Below, piece after piece: positions 9,084-16,680 of a stretch of DNA of 64,000 nucleotides (its first letter is position 1; every line of letters starts with the position of its first letter). The stretch spans positions 1 through 64,000 of the forward strand of contig NZ_AXAE01000017.1 in assembly GCF_000472705.1 (NCBI RefSeq). The letters run 5' to 3'. Made by a program: the position numbers and the translations under genes. The DNA comes from Mesorhizobium erdmanii USDA 3471. Its GTDB lineage: Bacteria > Pseudomonadota > Alphaproteobacteria > Rhizobiales > Rhizobiaceae. A model generated the notes under the pieces. That model was given only the letters and a program-made list of their open reading frames with translations. It searched no databases and had not been told where the DNA came from.

Positions 9084-9701
9084 TCAGGGATACAGGCGCG
9101 TCTTGTCCCAACCGCCCTTGGCGTTGCGTGAGAAGACCACCCGGTCGTGCAGCCGGAACGGCCTGTCGTGCCAGAATTCGATCGTCTGCGGCATGATGCG
9201 GAAGCCCGACCAGTGCTTTGGCCGCGGAATCTCGCCGATCGCGTAACGCGCCGTGTATTCGGCGACGGCTTTCTCCAGCGCGAAGCGGCTTTCCAGCGGC
9301 CGTGACTGTTTCGACGCCCAGGCGCCGATGCGGCTGCCACGTGGCCGCGTCGCGTAGTAGGCGTCGGCTTCGGCATCGCCGACGATCTGCACCGGGCCGC
9401 GGATGCGCACCTGACGGCGCAGCGATTTCCAGTGGAAACACATCGCCGCCTTCATGCTGCCAAGAATCTCCTTGCCCTTGGCGCTTTCGAAATTCGTGTA
9501 GAACACAAAGCCGCTTTCATCGAACCCCTTGAGCAGCACCATCCGCACGTCAGGCATGCCTTCGGCATCGACGGTCGCCAGGGCCACGCCGTTGGCGTCG
9601 TTGATTTCGCTCTTGGTGGCGTCGTCCAACCATGCGGCAAAGAGGCGAAACGGCTCGGCCGCTTCGGTAAAGTCACTGCTTGTTAACTCGGTGTCGCTCA
9701 T
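9084..9701 (-). CDS. pdxH: Pyridoxamine/pyridoxine 5'-phosphate oxidase
   Basis: FMN enzyme producing pyridoxal 5'-phosphate. Characteristic segments are [18 protein letters not shown], the [14 protein letters not shown] strand, the substrate-binding [14 protein letters not shown] and the C-terminal [17 protein letters not shown]. The length of 205 residues is typical. The ATG at 9701 is preferred to a TTG four codons earlier. The 3' end is convergent with the enoyl-CoA hydratase gene, 12 bp away. Confidence 0.96.
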   Translation of the reverse strand: MSDTELTSSDFTEAAEPFRLFAAWLDDATKSEINDANGVALATVDAEGMPDVRMVLLKGFDESGFVFYTNFESAKGKEILGSMKAAMCFHWKSLRRQVRIRGPVQIVGDAEADAYYATRPRGSRIGAWASKQSRPLESRFALEKAVAEYTARYAIGEIPRPKHWSGFRIMPQTIEFWHDRPFRLHDRVVFSRNAKGGWDKTRLYP

Positions 9702-9741
9702 AGTTTTTCTCAAATTGTCACGAAATCAGGGAGGTTGCCGA

Positions 9742-10203
9742 TTGTCGCGTATCGCGCAAGCTTTTGACAGCAGGCAATGGAGCGTTATCGCTTCGGCCAG
9801 CGCGAAAGCGGCGATCGTGGCGGCCGCCTTGCCGCTTGCCGCCTGCGGCGCGGGCGGCTTCAGCCTGGAGAAGGCCGAAGTCGACCGTTCGATCCTGACC
9901 AGCAGCATGCAGGCCCCATCAGCGCCCGCCGATTCGGATCGCGACTCCGACCAGACGACGATCGGCAATGCGGTGTCCTCCGCCGACATAGAACAGCTCG
10001 GCGGCCAGGCCGTGCCGTGGGCGAATTCCGGCACAGGCTCACGCGGCTCGATCACCGAACTGGCGGAATTGAAGGACAGGGGCCGGACATGCCGCCGCTT
10101 CAAGGCCTCGCGCGAAAGTTTTGACGGCGTTGCCATGTTCGAGGGCGAACTGTGCCTTGCCAGTGCCGGCGGCTGGCGCATGCAGGGCTTCAAGGCGCTC
10201 TGA
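9742..10203 (+). CDS. Small lipoprotein / surface-antigen-like protein with a TTG start
   Basis: A 153-residue protein. The frame is open far upstream (to 9529) but that part lies antisense to pdxH. A TTG at 9742 has GGGAGG at 9729-9734 with 7-base spacing, which decides the start. The N-terminus LSRIAQAFDSRQW is followed by a hydrophobic stretch ending LPLAACGAGG, a lipobox with Cys for lipidation. The C-terminal part (SRGSITELAELKDRGRTCRRF and GVAMFEGELCLASAGGWRM) resembles the RT0821/Lpp0805 surface-protein family with two conserved Cys. Likely an outer-membrane-anchored envelope protein. Confidence 0.7.
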   Translation: MSRIAQAFDSRQWSVIASASAKAAIVAAALPLAACGAGGFSLEKAEVDRSILTSSMQAPSAPADSDRDSDQTTIGNAVSSADIEQLGGQAVPWANSGTGSRGSITELAELKDRGRTCRRFKASRESFDGVAMFEGELCLASAGGWRMQGFKAL

Positions 10204-10253
10204 ACTCTGATTTTCCACTTTTGATATGACGGTCCGCCACTGGAATTTCTTCC

Positions 10254-10267
10254 TATGCGGGCGCATA
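10254..10267. promoter_or_regulatory. Dyad TATGCG-N2-CGCATA upstream of the DnaJ-family gene
   Basis: A perfect 6-bp inverted repeat with a 2-base centre lies 44 bp before the ATG of the J-domain gene, in a position suitable for a promoter or operator. No regulator is known to me for this motif. Confidence 0.25.
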
Positions 10268-10310
10268 TAGGGGGCAAGTATGGACTCAACTCCTTTCCAG
10301 GGCAGAACGC

Positions 10311-11252
10311 ATGCGCGACCCGTATGAGGTGCTGGGCGTTGCGAAGAACGCATCGGCCAAGGACATAAAATCGGCGTACCGGAAACTCGCCAAGAAACAT
10401 CATCCGGACCAGAATCCGAATGATCCCAAGGCGAAGGACCGCTTTGCCCAGGCCAATCAGGCCTATGAGATCGTCGGCGACGAGAAGAACCGCGCCGCTT
10501 TCGATCGCGGCGAGATCGACGCCGACGGCAAGCCGCGCTTCCAGGGGTTTGAAGGCGCTGCCGGTGGCGATCCCTTTGGCGGGTTTCGCCGTCAGCAAGG
10601 GGCCGGCGGTTCGCGATTCGAATTCCGGTCAGGACGCCCGGGCGGCGATCCTTTCGACGGCAACAGCGATATTTTCAGCCAGATTTTCGGCGACGCCTTT
10701 TCCGGCGCGCGCGGCGCGGGCCAAGGCGGGGCAGGAACAGGCGACCGTCGCCAGCCGGCGAAGGCTGCCGATCTCAACGTCACGCTCGACGTCACCATCG
10801 AGGAAGCCGCGACCGCCGAAAAGGTGACAGCCATGTTCCCCGATGGCCGCAAGGTTGTGGTCAAACTGCCGGCCTTTGTCGAGGATGGTCAGACCATCCG
10901 GTTGAAGGGGCAGGGCGAGCAGGGGCCGGGCCAGCCCGGCGACGCGCTGGTCAAGATCCATATCCGCCGGCATCCGCGCTACCGCATCGAGGGCCGCGAC
11001 CTGCATGCTGATCTGCCGGTGTCGCTGGCGGATGCCGTGCTGGGCGCCAAGGTGCCAGTCGAGACTCCGACCGGCAAGCTTGCCGTCAATGTTCCTGCCT
11101 GGTCGAGTTCGGACAAGATCCTGCGCCTCAAGGGGCGGGGTCTTCCGGAAAAAGCCGGCGGCCATGGCGACCTCTACGCCCATGTGCGCATCATGCTTCC
11201 GGACGGCGGCGACAACGCGCTGGAAACGCTGTTGCGCGGCCAAAAAGGCTGA
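10311..11252 (+). CDS. DnaJ-class molecular chaperone (J-domain, CbpA-like, no zinc finger)
   Basis: A 313-residue co-chaperone. The N-terminal J domain carries the HPD signature ([12 protein letters not shown]) that stimulates DnaK ATPase. It is followed by a Gly/Phe-rich linker ([16 protein letters not shown]) and the two beta-barrel substrate domains from about residue 150 ([22 protein letters not shown] onward). The four CxxCxGxG zinc motifs of canonical DnaJ are absent, so it is a class B J-protein, not the dnaJ of the dnaK operon. Confidence 0.93.
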   Translation: MRDPYEVLGVAKNASAKDIKSAYRKLAKKHHPDQNPNDPKAKDRFAQANQAYEIVGDEKNRAAFDRGEIDADGKPRFQGFEGAAGGDPFGGFRRQQGAGGSRFEFRSGRPGGDPFDGNSDIFSQIFGDAFSGARGAGQGGAGTGDRRQPAKAADLNVTLDVTIEEAATAEKVTAMFPDGRKVVVKLPAFVEDGQTIRLKGQGEQGPGQPGDALVKIHIRRHPRYRIEGRDLHADLPVSLADAVLGAKVPVETPTGKLAVNVPAWSSSDKILRLKGRGLPEKAGGHGDLYAHVRIMLPDGGDNALETLLRGQKG

Positions 11253-11356
11253 TCCCGCGCTTTGTCCCCCGAACTGTCCGGTTTGAGCGCTTGAAGGGGC
11301 TGTGTGCCTGTGCGATAGGCACTCCACAAAGCATAAACCTTGCGGAGAGCGCTCAC

Positions 11357-12175
11357 ATGGCGGGTGGACAGGGCCTGATGGCCGGCAAGCGCGGCCTCAT
11401 TCTTGGCGTCGCGAACAACAGATCGATTGCCTACGGCATCGCCAAGGCCTGTGTTGACCACGGTGCCGAGATCGCGCTGACTTATCAGGGCGAGGCGTTC
11501 AAGAAGCGCGTCGAGCCGCTGGCGGCGGAACTGGGCGCCTTTGTCGCCGGTCATTGCGACGTCACTGACCCGACGAGCCTCGACGAGGTTTTCGCCAATG
11601 TCGCCAAGCATTGGGGCAAGCTCGACTTCCTTGTCCATGCCATCGCTTTTTCCGACAAGGACGAACTGACCGGCCGCTATGTCGAGACGACGCGCGACAA
11701 CTTCCTGCGCACCATGGACATTTCGGTCTATTCCTTCACCACCATCGCCAAGCGCGCCGAGGCGCTGATGACCGAGGGCGGCTCGCTGCTGACGCTGACC
11801 TACTACGGCGCCGAGAAGGTGATGCCGCACTACAACGTGATGGGCGTCGCCAAGGCAGCGCTCGAAGCCAGCGTGCGTTATCTCGCCGTCGATCTCGGCG
11901 GCAAGAAGATCCGCGTCAACGCCATCTCAGCCGGCCCGATCAAGACGCTGGCCGCCTCCGGCATCGGCGACTTCCGCTACATATTGAAGTGGAACGAATA
12001 CAATTCGCCGCTGAAGCAGACGGTCACGCAGGAGGAGGTCGGTGATTCCGGCGTCTATTTCCTGTCCGACCTGTCGCGTGGCGTCACCGGCGAAGTGCAC
12101 CATGTCGATTCAGGCTACCACGTGGTCGGCATGAAGGCGGTCGACGCGCCTGACATTTCGACGGTCAAGGAATAA
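11357..12175 (+). CDS. fabI: Enoyl-[acyl-carrier-protein] reductase (NADH)
   Basis: Last step of the fatty acid elongation cycle. The N-terminus has the FabI-type nucleotide loop GKRGLILGVANNRSIAYGIAK. The catalytic Tyr and Lys of the YX6K motif are in YNVMGVAKAAL, and ISAGPIKTLAASGI is the substrate-loop region. The protein is 272 residues from the ATG at 11357 (GGAGAG at 11343-11348). A second in-frame ATG at 11378 is possible. The frame extends to 11291 but that part is unlike the family. Confidence 0.95.
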   Translation: MAGGQGLMAGKRGLILGVANNRSIAYGIAKACVDHGAEIALTYQGEAFKKRVEPLAAELGAFVAGHCDVTDPTSLDEVFANVAKHWGKLDFLVHAIAFSDKDELTGRYVETTRDNFLRTMDISVYSFTTIAKRAEALMTEGGSLLTLTYYGAEKVMPHYNVMGVAKAALEASVRYLAVDLGGKKIRVNAISAGPIKTLAASGIGDFRYILKWNEYNSPLKQTVTQEEVGDSGVYFLSDLSRGVTGEVHHVDSGYHVVGMKAVDAPDISTVKE

Positions 12176-12216
12176 CTCCCTCCGCCCAGGCCTTGGCCCG
12201 ACCTTCGGAAGACCTG

Positions 12217-12804
12217 ATGTACCCGCTGGTTTATATCGTGCGCCACGGCCAGACCGCGTGGAACGCCGAGTTGCGGCTTCAGGGTCAGGCCGACACCGAT
12301 CTCAATGTCCTCGGCCGCGAACAGGCGACTGGAAACGGGCTTCGGCTGGCCGAACTCGTACGCGATCCCGGGGAATTCGACTTCGTCGCCAGCCCGATGC
12401 GGCGGACGCGCGAAACGATGGAGCGTATTCGCGCCGCGATGAAGCTCGATCCAGGCGGTTATCGAACCGACCCTCGCCTCGTCGAAGTCAATTTCGGTGA
12501 TTGGCAAGGATTTACCTTCGCCGAGCTGGAAACACAGTCTCCCGGAGCGAGTCGGACCCGCGCACTCGACAAATGGAATTTTCAGCCGCCCGGCGACGGG
12601 GCGGAGAGCTACCAGATGCTGCTCGAACGAGTAAAACCCTGCTTCGATGCGCTCGACCGCAAGACGGTCTGCGTGACGCATGGCGGCGTCATGCGCACTT
12701 TGTTCCGCTTCGTGCTTGATATGGCTGAGGACGAGGCCGCAAACCTGGAGATACCGCAGGATCGCGTACTCAAACTCCAAGGCAAGAGCCTGGAGTGGCT
12801 TTAG
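12217..12804 (+). CDS. Histidine phosphatase family protein (phosphoglycerate mutase-like)
   Basis: A 195-residue protein with the RHG signature near the N-terminus (YIVRHGQTAWNAELRLQGQ), the phosphate-contacting Arg in SPMRRTRETM, the Glu-containing EVNFGDWQGFT and the second His in CVTHGGVMRTLF. All catalytic residues are present. The substrate is unknown, as members range from phosphoglycerate mutase to alpha-ribazole and general phosphatases. The start at 12217 is where the family similarity begins. The gene lies 41 bp after fabI and 16 bp before the IS481 insertion site. Confidence 0.88.
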   Translation: MYPLVYIVRHGQTAWNAELRLQGQADTDLNVLGREQATGNGLRLAELVRDPGEFDFVASPMRRTRETMERIRAAMKLDPGGYRTDPRLVEVNFGDWQGFTFAELETQSPGASRTRALDKWNFQPPGDGAESYQMLLERVKPCFDALDRKTVCVTHGGVMRTLFRFVLDMAEDEAANLEIPQDRVLKLQGKSLEWL

Positions 12805-12816
12805 ATCGCCTGACCT

Positions 12817-12820
12817 CTAG
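12817..12820. repeat. Left CTAG target-site duplication of the IS481-family element
   Basis: CTAG directly precedes the left terminal inverted repeat and is matched by CTAG at 13867-13870 after the right repeat. The shared flank may be longer, since CCTCTAG occurs on both sides. Confidence 0.7.
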
Positions 12821-13866
12821 ATGTTTGATCCCAGGCTTTGATGGGGCATCCTTATCTTCCGAATCAAAGGATGCGCTATGGGCCAGGTTCTGCATGGGAG
12901 CGCCACAACGACAGAGGCGGTCCGTCGAGCGATACAGCATAGTCAAGAGAGCCTGAGGACGCTGGCCAAGCGCTATGGGATCAATCAGAAGACGGTTGCT
13001 AAGTGGAAGACGCGAACTTCGGTCGCCGATCTGCCGACTGGTCCGAAGGAACCGAGATCGACAGTGCTCTCGATCGAGGAGGAGGCGGTAATCGTCGCCT
13101 TCCGGCGCTACACGTTGCTACCGCTCGACGACTGCCTTTATGCCTTGCAGCCAACCATCCCGCACCTGACGCGGTCTTCATTGCATCGGTGCCTGCAACG
13201 TCATGGCATCGGCCGGTTGGCGGATGTCGAGGGCGACAAACCGGCGAAGAAGAAATTCAACAGCTACCCGATCGGCTACTTCCACATCGACATTGCCGAG
13301 GTCAGGACCGAGCAGGGCAAGCTACACATGTTCGTGGCCATAGACCGCACCTCGAAATTCGCCTTCGTCGAGTTGCACGAGAAGGCCCCCACCGCCGTAT
13401 CGAGAGACTTTCTACTGCGGCTGATCGCGGCCGTCCCCTACAAGATTCATACAGTGCTTACAGACAACGGCATCCAGTTCACCACCCCCGGTGCCGGTGG
13501 GTCGGCGGTGCCGCTGATCAAGGAGGCAATCGCCAATGGCGAGATATTCCGCGCTCACGCCTTCGAGTACACCTGCGCCAGGAATGACATCGAGCACCGC
13601 ACGACCAAAGCCAGGCATCCGTGGACCAACGGCCAGGTCGAGAGAATGAACCGGACCATCAAGGACGCCACCGTCAAGCGCTTCTACTACGAGAGCCATG
13701 ACCAATTACGCACCCATCTCGCCGACTTCGTTGCCGCCTACAACTTCGCCCGCAGGCTCAAGACCCTCAAAGGTCTCACGCCCTACGAGTTCATCTGCAA
13801 GGCGTGGGCGTCACAACCGGAACGCTTCAAACTAAATCCGCTCCAGCAAATGCCGGGACCAAACCT
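12821..13866 (+). mobile_element. Intact IS481-family insertion sequence (1046 bp)
   Basis: Imperfect terminal inverted repeats match at 20 of 27 positions. The left end reads ATGTTTGATCCC and the complement of the right end reads AGGTTTGGTCCC. Both ends are flanked by CTAG (12817-12820 and 13867-13870), in agreement with the known preference of IS481 for NCTAGN targets with duplication of the core. The element holds one uninterrupted transposase gene and looks recently acquired and potentially active. Confidence 0.85.
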
Positions 13867-13870
13867 CTAG
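12878..13870 (+). CDS. IS481-family transposase
   Basis: A 330-residue DDE transposase. An N-terminal helix-turn-helix is visible (LRTLAKRYGINQKTVAKWKTR), then an rve integrase core with catalytic Asp in YFHIDIAEV, Asp in VLTDNGIQF and Glu in GQVERMNRTIKD. The C-terminus (PYEFICKAWASQPERFKLNP and QQMPGPNL) is typical of the family. Its TAG stop is made by the flanking CTAG, not by the element itself. It appears intact. Confidence 0.95.
   Translation: MGQVLHGSATTTEAVRRAIQHSQESLRTLAKRYGINQKTVAKWKTRTSVADLPTGPKEPRSTVLSIEEEAVIVAFRRYTLLPLDDCLYALQPTIPHLTRSSLHRCLQRHGIGRLADVEGDKPAKKKFNSYPIGYFHIDIAEVRTEQGKLHMFVAIDRTSKFAFVELHEKAPTAVSRDFLLRLIAAVPYKIHTVLTDNGIQFTTPGAGGSAVPLIKEAIANGEIFRAHAFEYTCARNDIEHRTTKARHPWTNGQVERMNRTIKDATVKRFYYESHDQLRTHLADFVAAYNFARRLKTLKGLTPYEFICKAWASQPERFKLNPLQQMPGPNL
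13867..13870. repeat. Right CTAG target-site duplication, also two overlapping stop codons
   Basis: The palindrome CTAG supplies the TAG stop of the transposase on the plus strand (13868-13870) and the TAG stop of the DUF1344 gene on the minus strand (13867-13869). It matches the CTAG at the other end of the element. Confidence 0.75.
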
Positions 13871-14130
13871 TTCGTGTCGCTGTCCGGCAACTGCATATCG
13901 GTTACGACGTTTTCGCCATCCGTCACATCGTAGGCGATGACGATATCCATCCCCGGCTTCAGCGCGTCGAGATCGGTCTCGGCGTTCAGCTTGTAGGACT
14001 TGCCGTCATCCAGCGTCAGCGTCAGCGCATCCTTGTCGATCTTCTTGATCAGGCCCTCGGTCTGGCCGGCGAAAGCAGCGGTGGAAAACAGCAGCGTGGC
14101 GGCAACAGCGCCAATCAGGGTACGCATCAT
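13867..14130 (-). CDS. DUF1344 small periplasmic protein
   Basis: An 87-residue protein with a signal peptide (MMRTLIGAVAATLLFSTAAFAG) followed by a compact beta-rich domain (TEGLIKKIDKDALTLTLDDG and SYKLNAETDLDALKPGMD) matching the DUF1344 family common in rhizobia. Its stop codon lies inside the duplicated CTAG of the IS481-family element, so the coding sequence is complete despite the insertion, but any native 3' untranslated region or terminator has been displaced. Function unknown. Confidence 0.82.
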   Translation of the reverse strand: MMRTLIGAVAATLLFSTAAFAGQTEGLIKKIDKDALTLTLDDGKSYKLNAETDLDALKPGMDIVIAYDVTDGENVVTDMQLPDSDTN

Positions 14131-14196
14131 CGTCCTCTTTGGTCATTGCGCCGGCATGTTAGCGGCGGATCCTCAACGGCGAATGGAGCAGAGCAG

Positions 14197-14278
14197 AAAC
14201 CAACCGAATGTGTCAAAACTAAATCCGCCAGATCACGGTTTGACCCCTGTGGAAAACGCCAATAGAAGGCAGGCTTGA
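14197..14278 (+). pseudogene. Possible remnant of a second IS481-type transposase C-terminus
   Basis: One frame reads NQPNVSKLNPPDHGLTPVEN, which resembles the C-terminal QPERFKLNPLQQMPG of the intact transposase 400 bp away. At the DNA level both share the exact 12-mer AACTAAATCCGC in a similar context. No upstream transposase sequence is recognisable. It may be a decayed end of an older insertion or a chance match. Confidence 0.3.
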
Positions 14279-14310
14279 ACCGGCTCCGTTGCCGGGCAGG
14301 GCACGTTTCC

Positions 14311-15411
14311 ATGTCTCACAACACGTTCGGCCATCTTTTCCGCGTCACCACCTGGGGCGAAAGCCATGGTGCAGCGCTCGGCTGCGTGGTCGATGGTTGC
14401 CCGCCTGGCATCCGCTTCACGCGCGACGAAATCCAGGCCGAACTCGACAAGCGCCGGCCGGGCCAGTCGCGTTTCGTCACGCAGCGCCGGGAGCCGGACG
14501 AGGTGAAGGTGCTGTCGGGCTTCGTGCTGGACGAGGACGGCGAGACGATGATCACCACCGGTACGCCGGTCTCGATGCTGATCGAGAATGTCGACCAGCG
14601 TTCCAAGGATTATGGCGAGATCGCCCGCCAGTACCGGCCGGGCCATGCCGACTACACCTATGACGTCAAATACGGCATACGCGACTATCGCGGCGGCGGC
14701 CGCTCCTCGGCCCGCGAGACGGCCGCCCGCGTTGCAGCCGGCGCCTTGGCGCGCAAGGTGGTGCCCGGCATGGTGGTGCGTGGCGCGCTGGTGTCGATGG
14801 GCGAAAAGTCGATCAACCGCGCCAACTGGAACTGGAATTTCATCGGCAATGCCGAGAACCCGTTTTTCACGCCCGATCCCGCCTCCATTCCCGTCTTCAC
14901 GCAGTATCTCGACGGCATCCGCAAGGCCGGATCCTCGGTCGGAGCGGTGATCGAGATCGTCGCCGACGGCGTTCCGCCGGGGCTCGGCGCGCCGATCTAT
15001 GCCAAGCTCGACCAGGACATCGCGTCGGGCCTGATGTCGATCAATGCCGTCAAGGGCGTCGAGATCGGCAGCGGCTTCGAGGCCGCCCGCATCACCGGCG
15101 AGCAGAATGCCGACGAGATGCGCATCGGCAATGACGGCAATCCGGTGTTCCTGTCCAACAATGCCGGCGGCATCCTCGGCGGCATCTCGACCGGCCAGGC
15201 GATCATTGCCCGTTTCGCCGTCAAGCCGACCTCGTCGATCCTGACGCCGCGAAAGTCGATCGACAAGGACGGCCACGACGTCGAGGTGATGACCAAGGGC
15301 CGGCACGACCCCTGCGTCGGCATTCGCGCCGTGCCGATTGGCGAGGCGATGGTCGCCTGCGCCATCGCCGACCACTATCTGCGGCATCGCGGACAGACGG
15401 GAAGGGTGTAG
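14311..15411 (+). CDS. aroC: Chorismate synthase
   Basis: Last enzyme of the shikimate pathway, forming chorismate from EPSP with reduced FMN. Family signatures are plain: [18 protein letters not shown] near the N-terminus, [14 protein letters not shown] and the FMN/substrate segment [20 protein letters not shown]. The C-terminal [17 protein letters not shown] is also conserved. The length of 366 residues is normal. The ATG at 14311 fits the family start ([20 protein letters not shown]); the open frame before it is not conserved. Confidence 0.97.
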   Translation: MSHNTFGHLFRVTTWGESHGAALGCVVDGCPPGIRFTRDEIQAELDKRRPGQSRFVTQRREPDEVKVLSGFVLDEDGETMITTGTPVSMLIENVDQRSKDYGEIARQYRPGHADYTYDVKYGIRDYRGGGRSSARETAARVAAGALARKVVPGMVVRGALVSMGEKSINRANWNWNFIGNAENPFFTPDPASIPVFTQYLDGIRKAGSSVGAVIEIVADGVPPGLGAPIYAKLDQDIASGLMSINAVKGVEIGSGFEAARITGEQNADEMRIGNDGNPVFLSNNAGGILGGISTGQAIIARFAVKPTSSILTPRKSIDKDGHDVEVMTKGRHDPCVGIRAVPIGEAMVACAIADHYLRHRGQTGRV

Positions 15412-15470
15412 ACCCTGGGCAGCAGGAATATTGCTGCACTGTTCATCGAAACAGCCAAAATTTTCCTTTT

Positions 15471-15510
15471 CCCTACTCCCTTACTGCCCTATTCCCCTAC
15501 TGCCCTGCGA
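15471..15510 (+). repeat. Degenerate 8-bp tandem repeat in the ribB leader
   Basis: Five consecutive 8-base units are in exact register: CCCTACTC, CCTTACTG, CCCTATTC, CCCTACTG and CCCTGCGA. They form a pyrimidine-rich tract ending 17 bp before the ribB start. No FMN riboswitch motif is present in this 116-bp gap. Confidence 0.6.
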
Positions 15511-15527
15511 GCAAAGCGAGCACTTCC

Positions 15528-16628
15528 ATGCCTTACGACCAGAAGAAGATCGTCGAAGCCATCCGTGCTTTCGAACGCGGTGAGATCGTCGTCGTCATGG
15601 ATGATGACGGGCGCGAGAACGAAGGCGACCTGATCGTCGCCGCTGTCCATTGCACGCCGGAGAAGATGGCCTTTATCATCCGCAACACTTCCGGCATCGT
15701 CTGCACGCCGATGCCGCGCGAGGAAGCCAAGCGGCTCAACCTGCAGCCGATGGTCGCTGACAATGATTCCGCCCACACCACCGCTTTCACCGTCAGCGTC
15801 GATTTCAAGCATGGCACGACGACAGGCATTTCGGCCGATGACCGCACGCTGACCGTGCGCAATCTTGCCAATGGCAATGTCGGCGCTTCAGATTTCGTCC
15901 GTCCGGGCCACATATTTCCGCTGATCGCGCGCGAAGGCGGCGTGCTGATGCGTTCGGGCCATACAGAGGCGGCGGTCGACCTCTGCAAGCTCGCCGGCCT
16001 GCAGCCGATCGGCGTCATTTCCGAACTGGTCAATGATGACGGCACCGTCAAGCGCGGCCCGCAGGTGCAGGCCTTCGCCGAAGAGCATGGCCTCAAGCAG
16101 GTGTCGGTCGCCGACCTCATCGCCTACCGCCAGCGCAAGGAAACGCTGGTCGAGCGCGTCGCCTGCTCCGATATCGATACGCTCGGCGGCAAGGCGCAGG
16201 TGTTCACCTACACGCTGCCCTGGGACACCATGCATCATGTCGCCGTCGTCTTCGGCGACATCCGCGACGGCGAGGATGTACCGGTGCGGCTGCATTCCGA
16301 GGATGTGGTGACCGACGTCTTCGGCACCAGCCATCGGCTGGATGCCATCATGAAAGCGATGGGCGAGCGCAAGCGTGGCGTCATCGTCTACCTGCGCGAG
16401 GGCTCGGTCGGCGTGGCCCACCAGGAGCGCAAGCGTCCTCAGTCCGGCGACCGCGAGGATCACGAAGAGGCACGCCGGCGCGAGAATGAATGGCGCGAAA
16501 TCGGCCTCGGCGCGCAGATACTCAAGGATCTCGGCATTTCCTCGATCAACCTGATCGCCTCGCGCGAGCGCCACTATGTCGGCCTGGAAGGCTTTGGCAT
16601 CCACATTGCCAAGACCGAGATTATCTAG
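15528..16628 (+). CDS. ribB: 3,4-dihydroxy-2-butanone 4-phosphate synthase with degenerate GTP cyclohydrolase II domain
   Basis: A 366-residue two-domain protein of riboflavin synthesis. The N-terminal half has the RibB motifs DDDGRENEGDLI and RSGHTEAAVDL and should convert ribulose 5-phosphate to the 4-carbon unit. The C-terminal half (from about residue 210) has the GTP cyclohydrolase II fold, but the zinc Cys cluster of the active family is missing (VRLHSEDVVTDVFGTSHRLD has no Cys) and the YxxQEGR motif reads YLREGS. GTP cyclohydrolase activity is therefore unlikely, and a separate RibA would be needed elsewhere. Confidence 0.93.
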   Translation: MPYDQKKIVEAIRAFERGEIVVVMDDDGRENEGDLIVAAVHCTPEKMAFIIRNTSGIVCTPMPREEAKRLNLQPMVADNDSAHTTAFTVSVDFKHGTTTGISADDRTLTVRNLANGNVGASDFVRPGHIFPLIAREGGVLMRSGHTEAAVDLCKLAGLQPIGVISELVNDDGTVKRGPQVQAFAEEHGLKQVSVADLIAYRQRKETLVERVACSDIDTLGGKAQVFTYTLPWDTMHHVAVVFGDIRDGEDVPVRLHSEDVVTDVFGTSHRLDAIMKAMGERKRGVIVYLREGSVGVAHQERKRPQSGDREDHEEARRRENEWREIGLGAQILKDLGISSINLIASRERHYVGLEGFGIHIAKTEII

Positions 16629-16680
16629 GCAGGAAGGGGCTGAGCCTTCGGAAGTGTACTTGACGGCTGACTCCTAATCG

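Noticed and set aside
11304..11322. Short hairpin in the fabI leader (GTGCC/GGCAC)
   Set aside because: A 5-6 bp stem without other features is expected by chance in GC-rich DNA.
15412..15527. FMN riboswitch before ribB
   Set aside because: The conserved RFN-element motifs were looked for and are absent; only a pyrimidine-rich tandem repeat is present.
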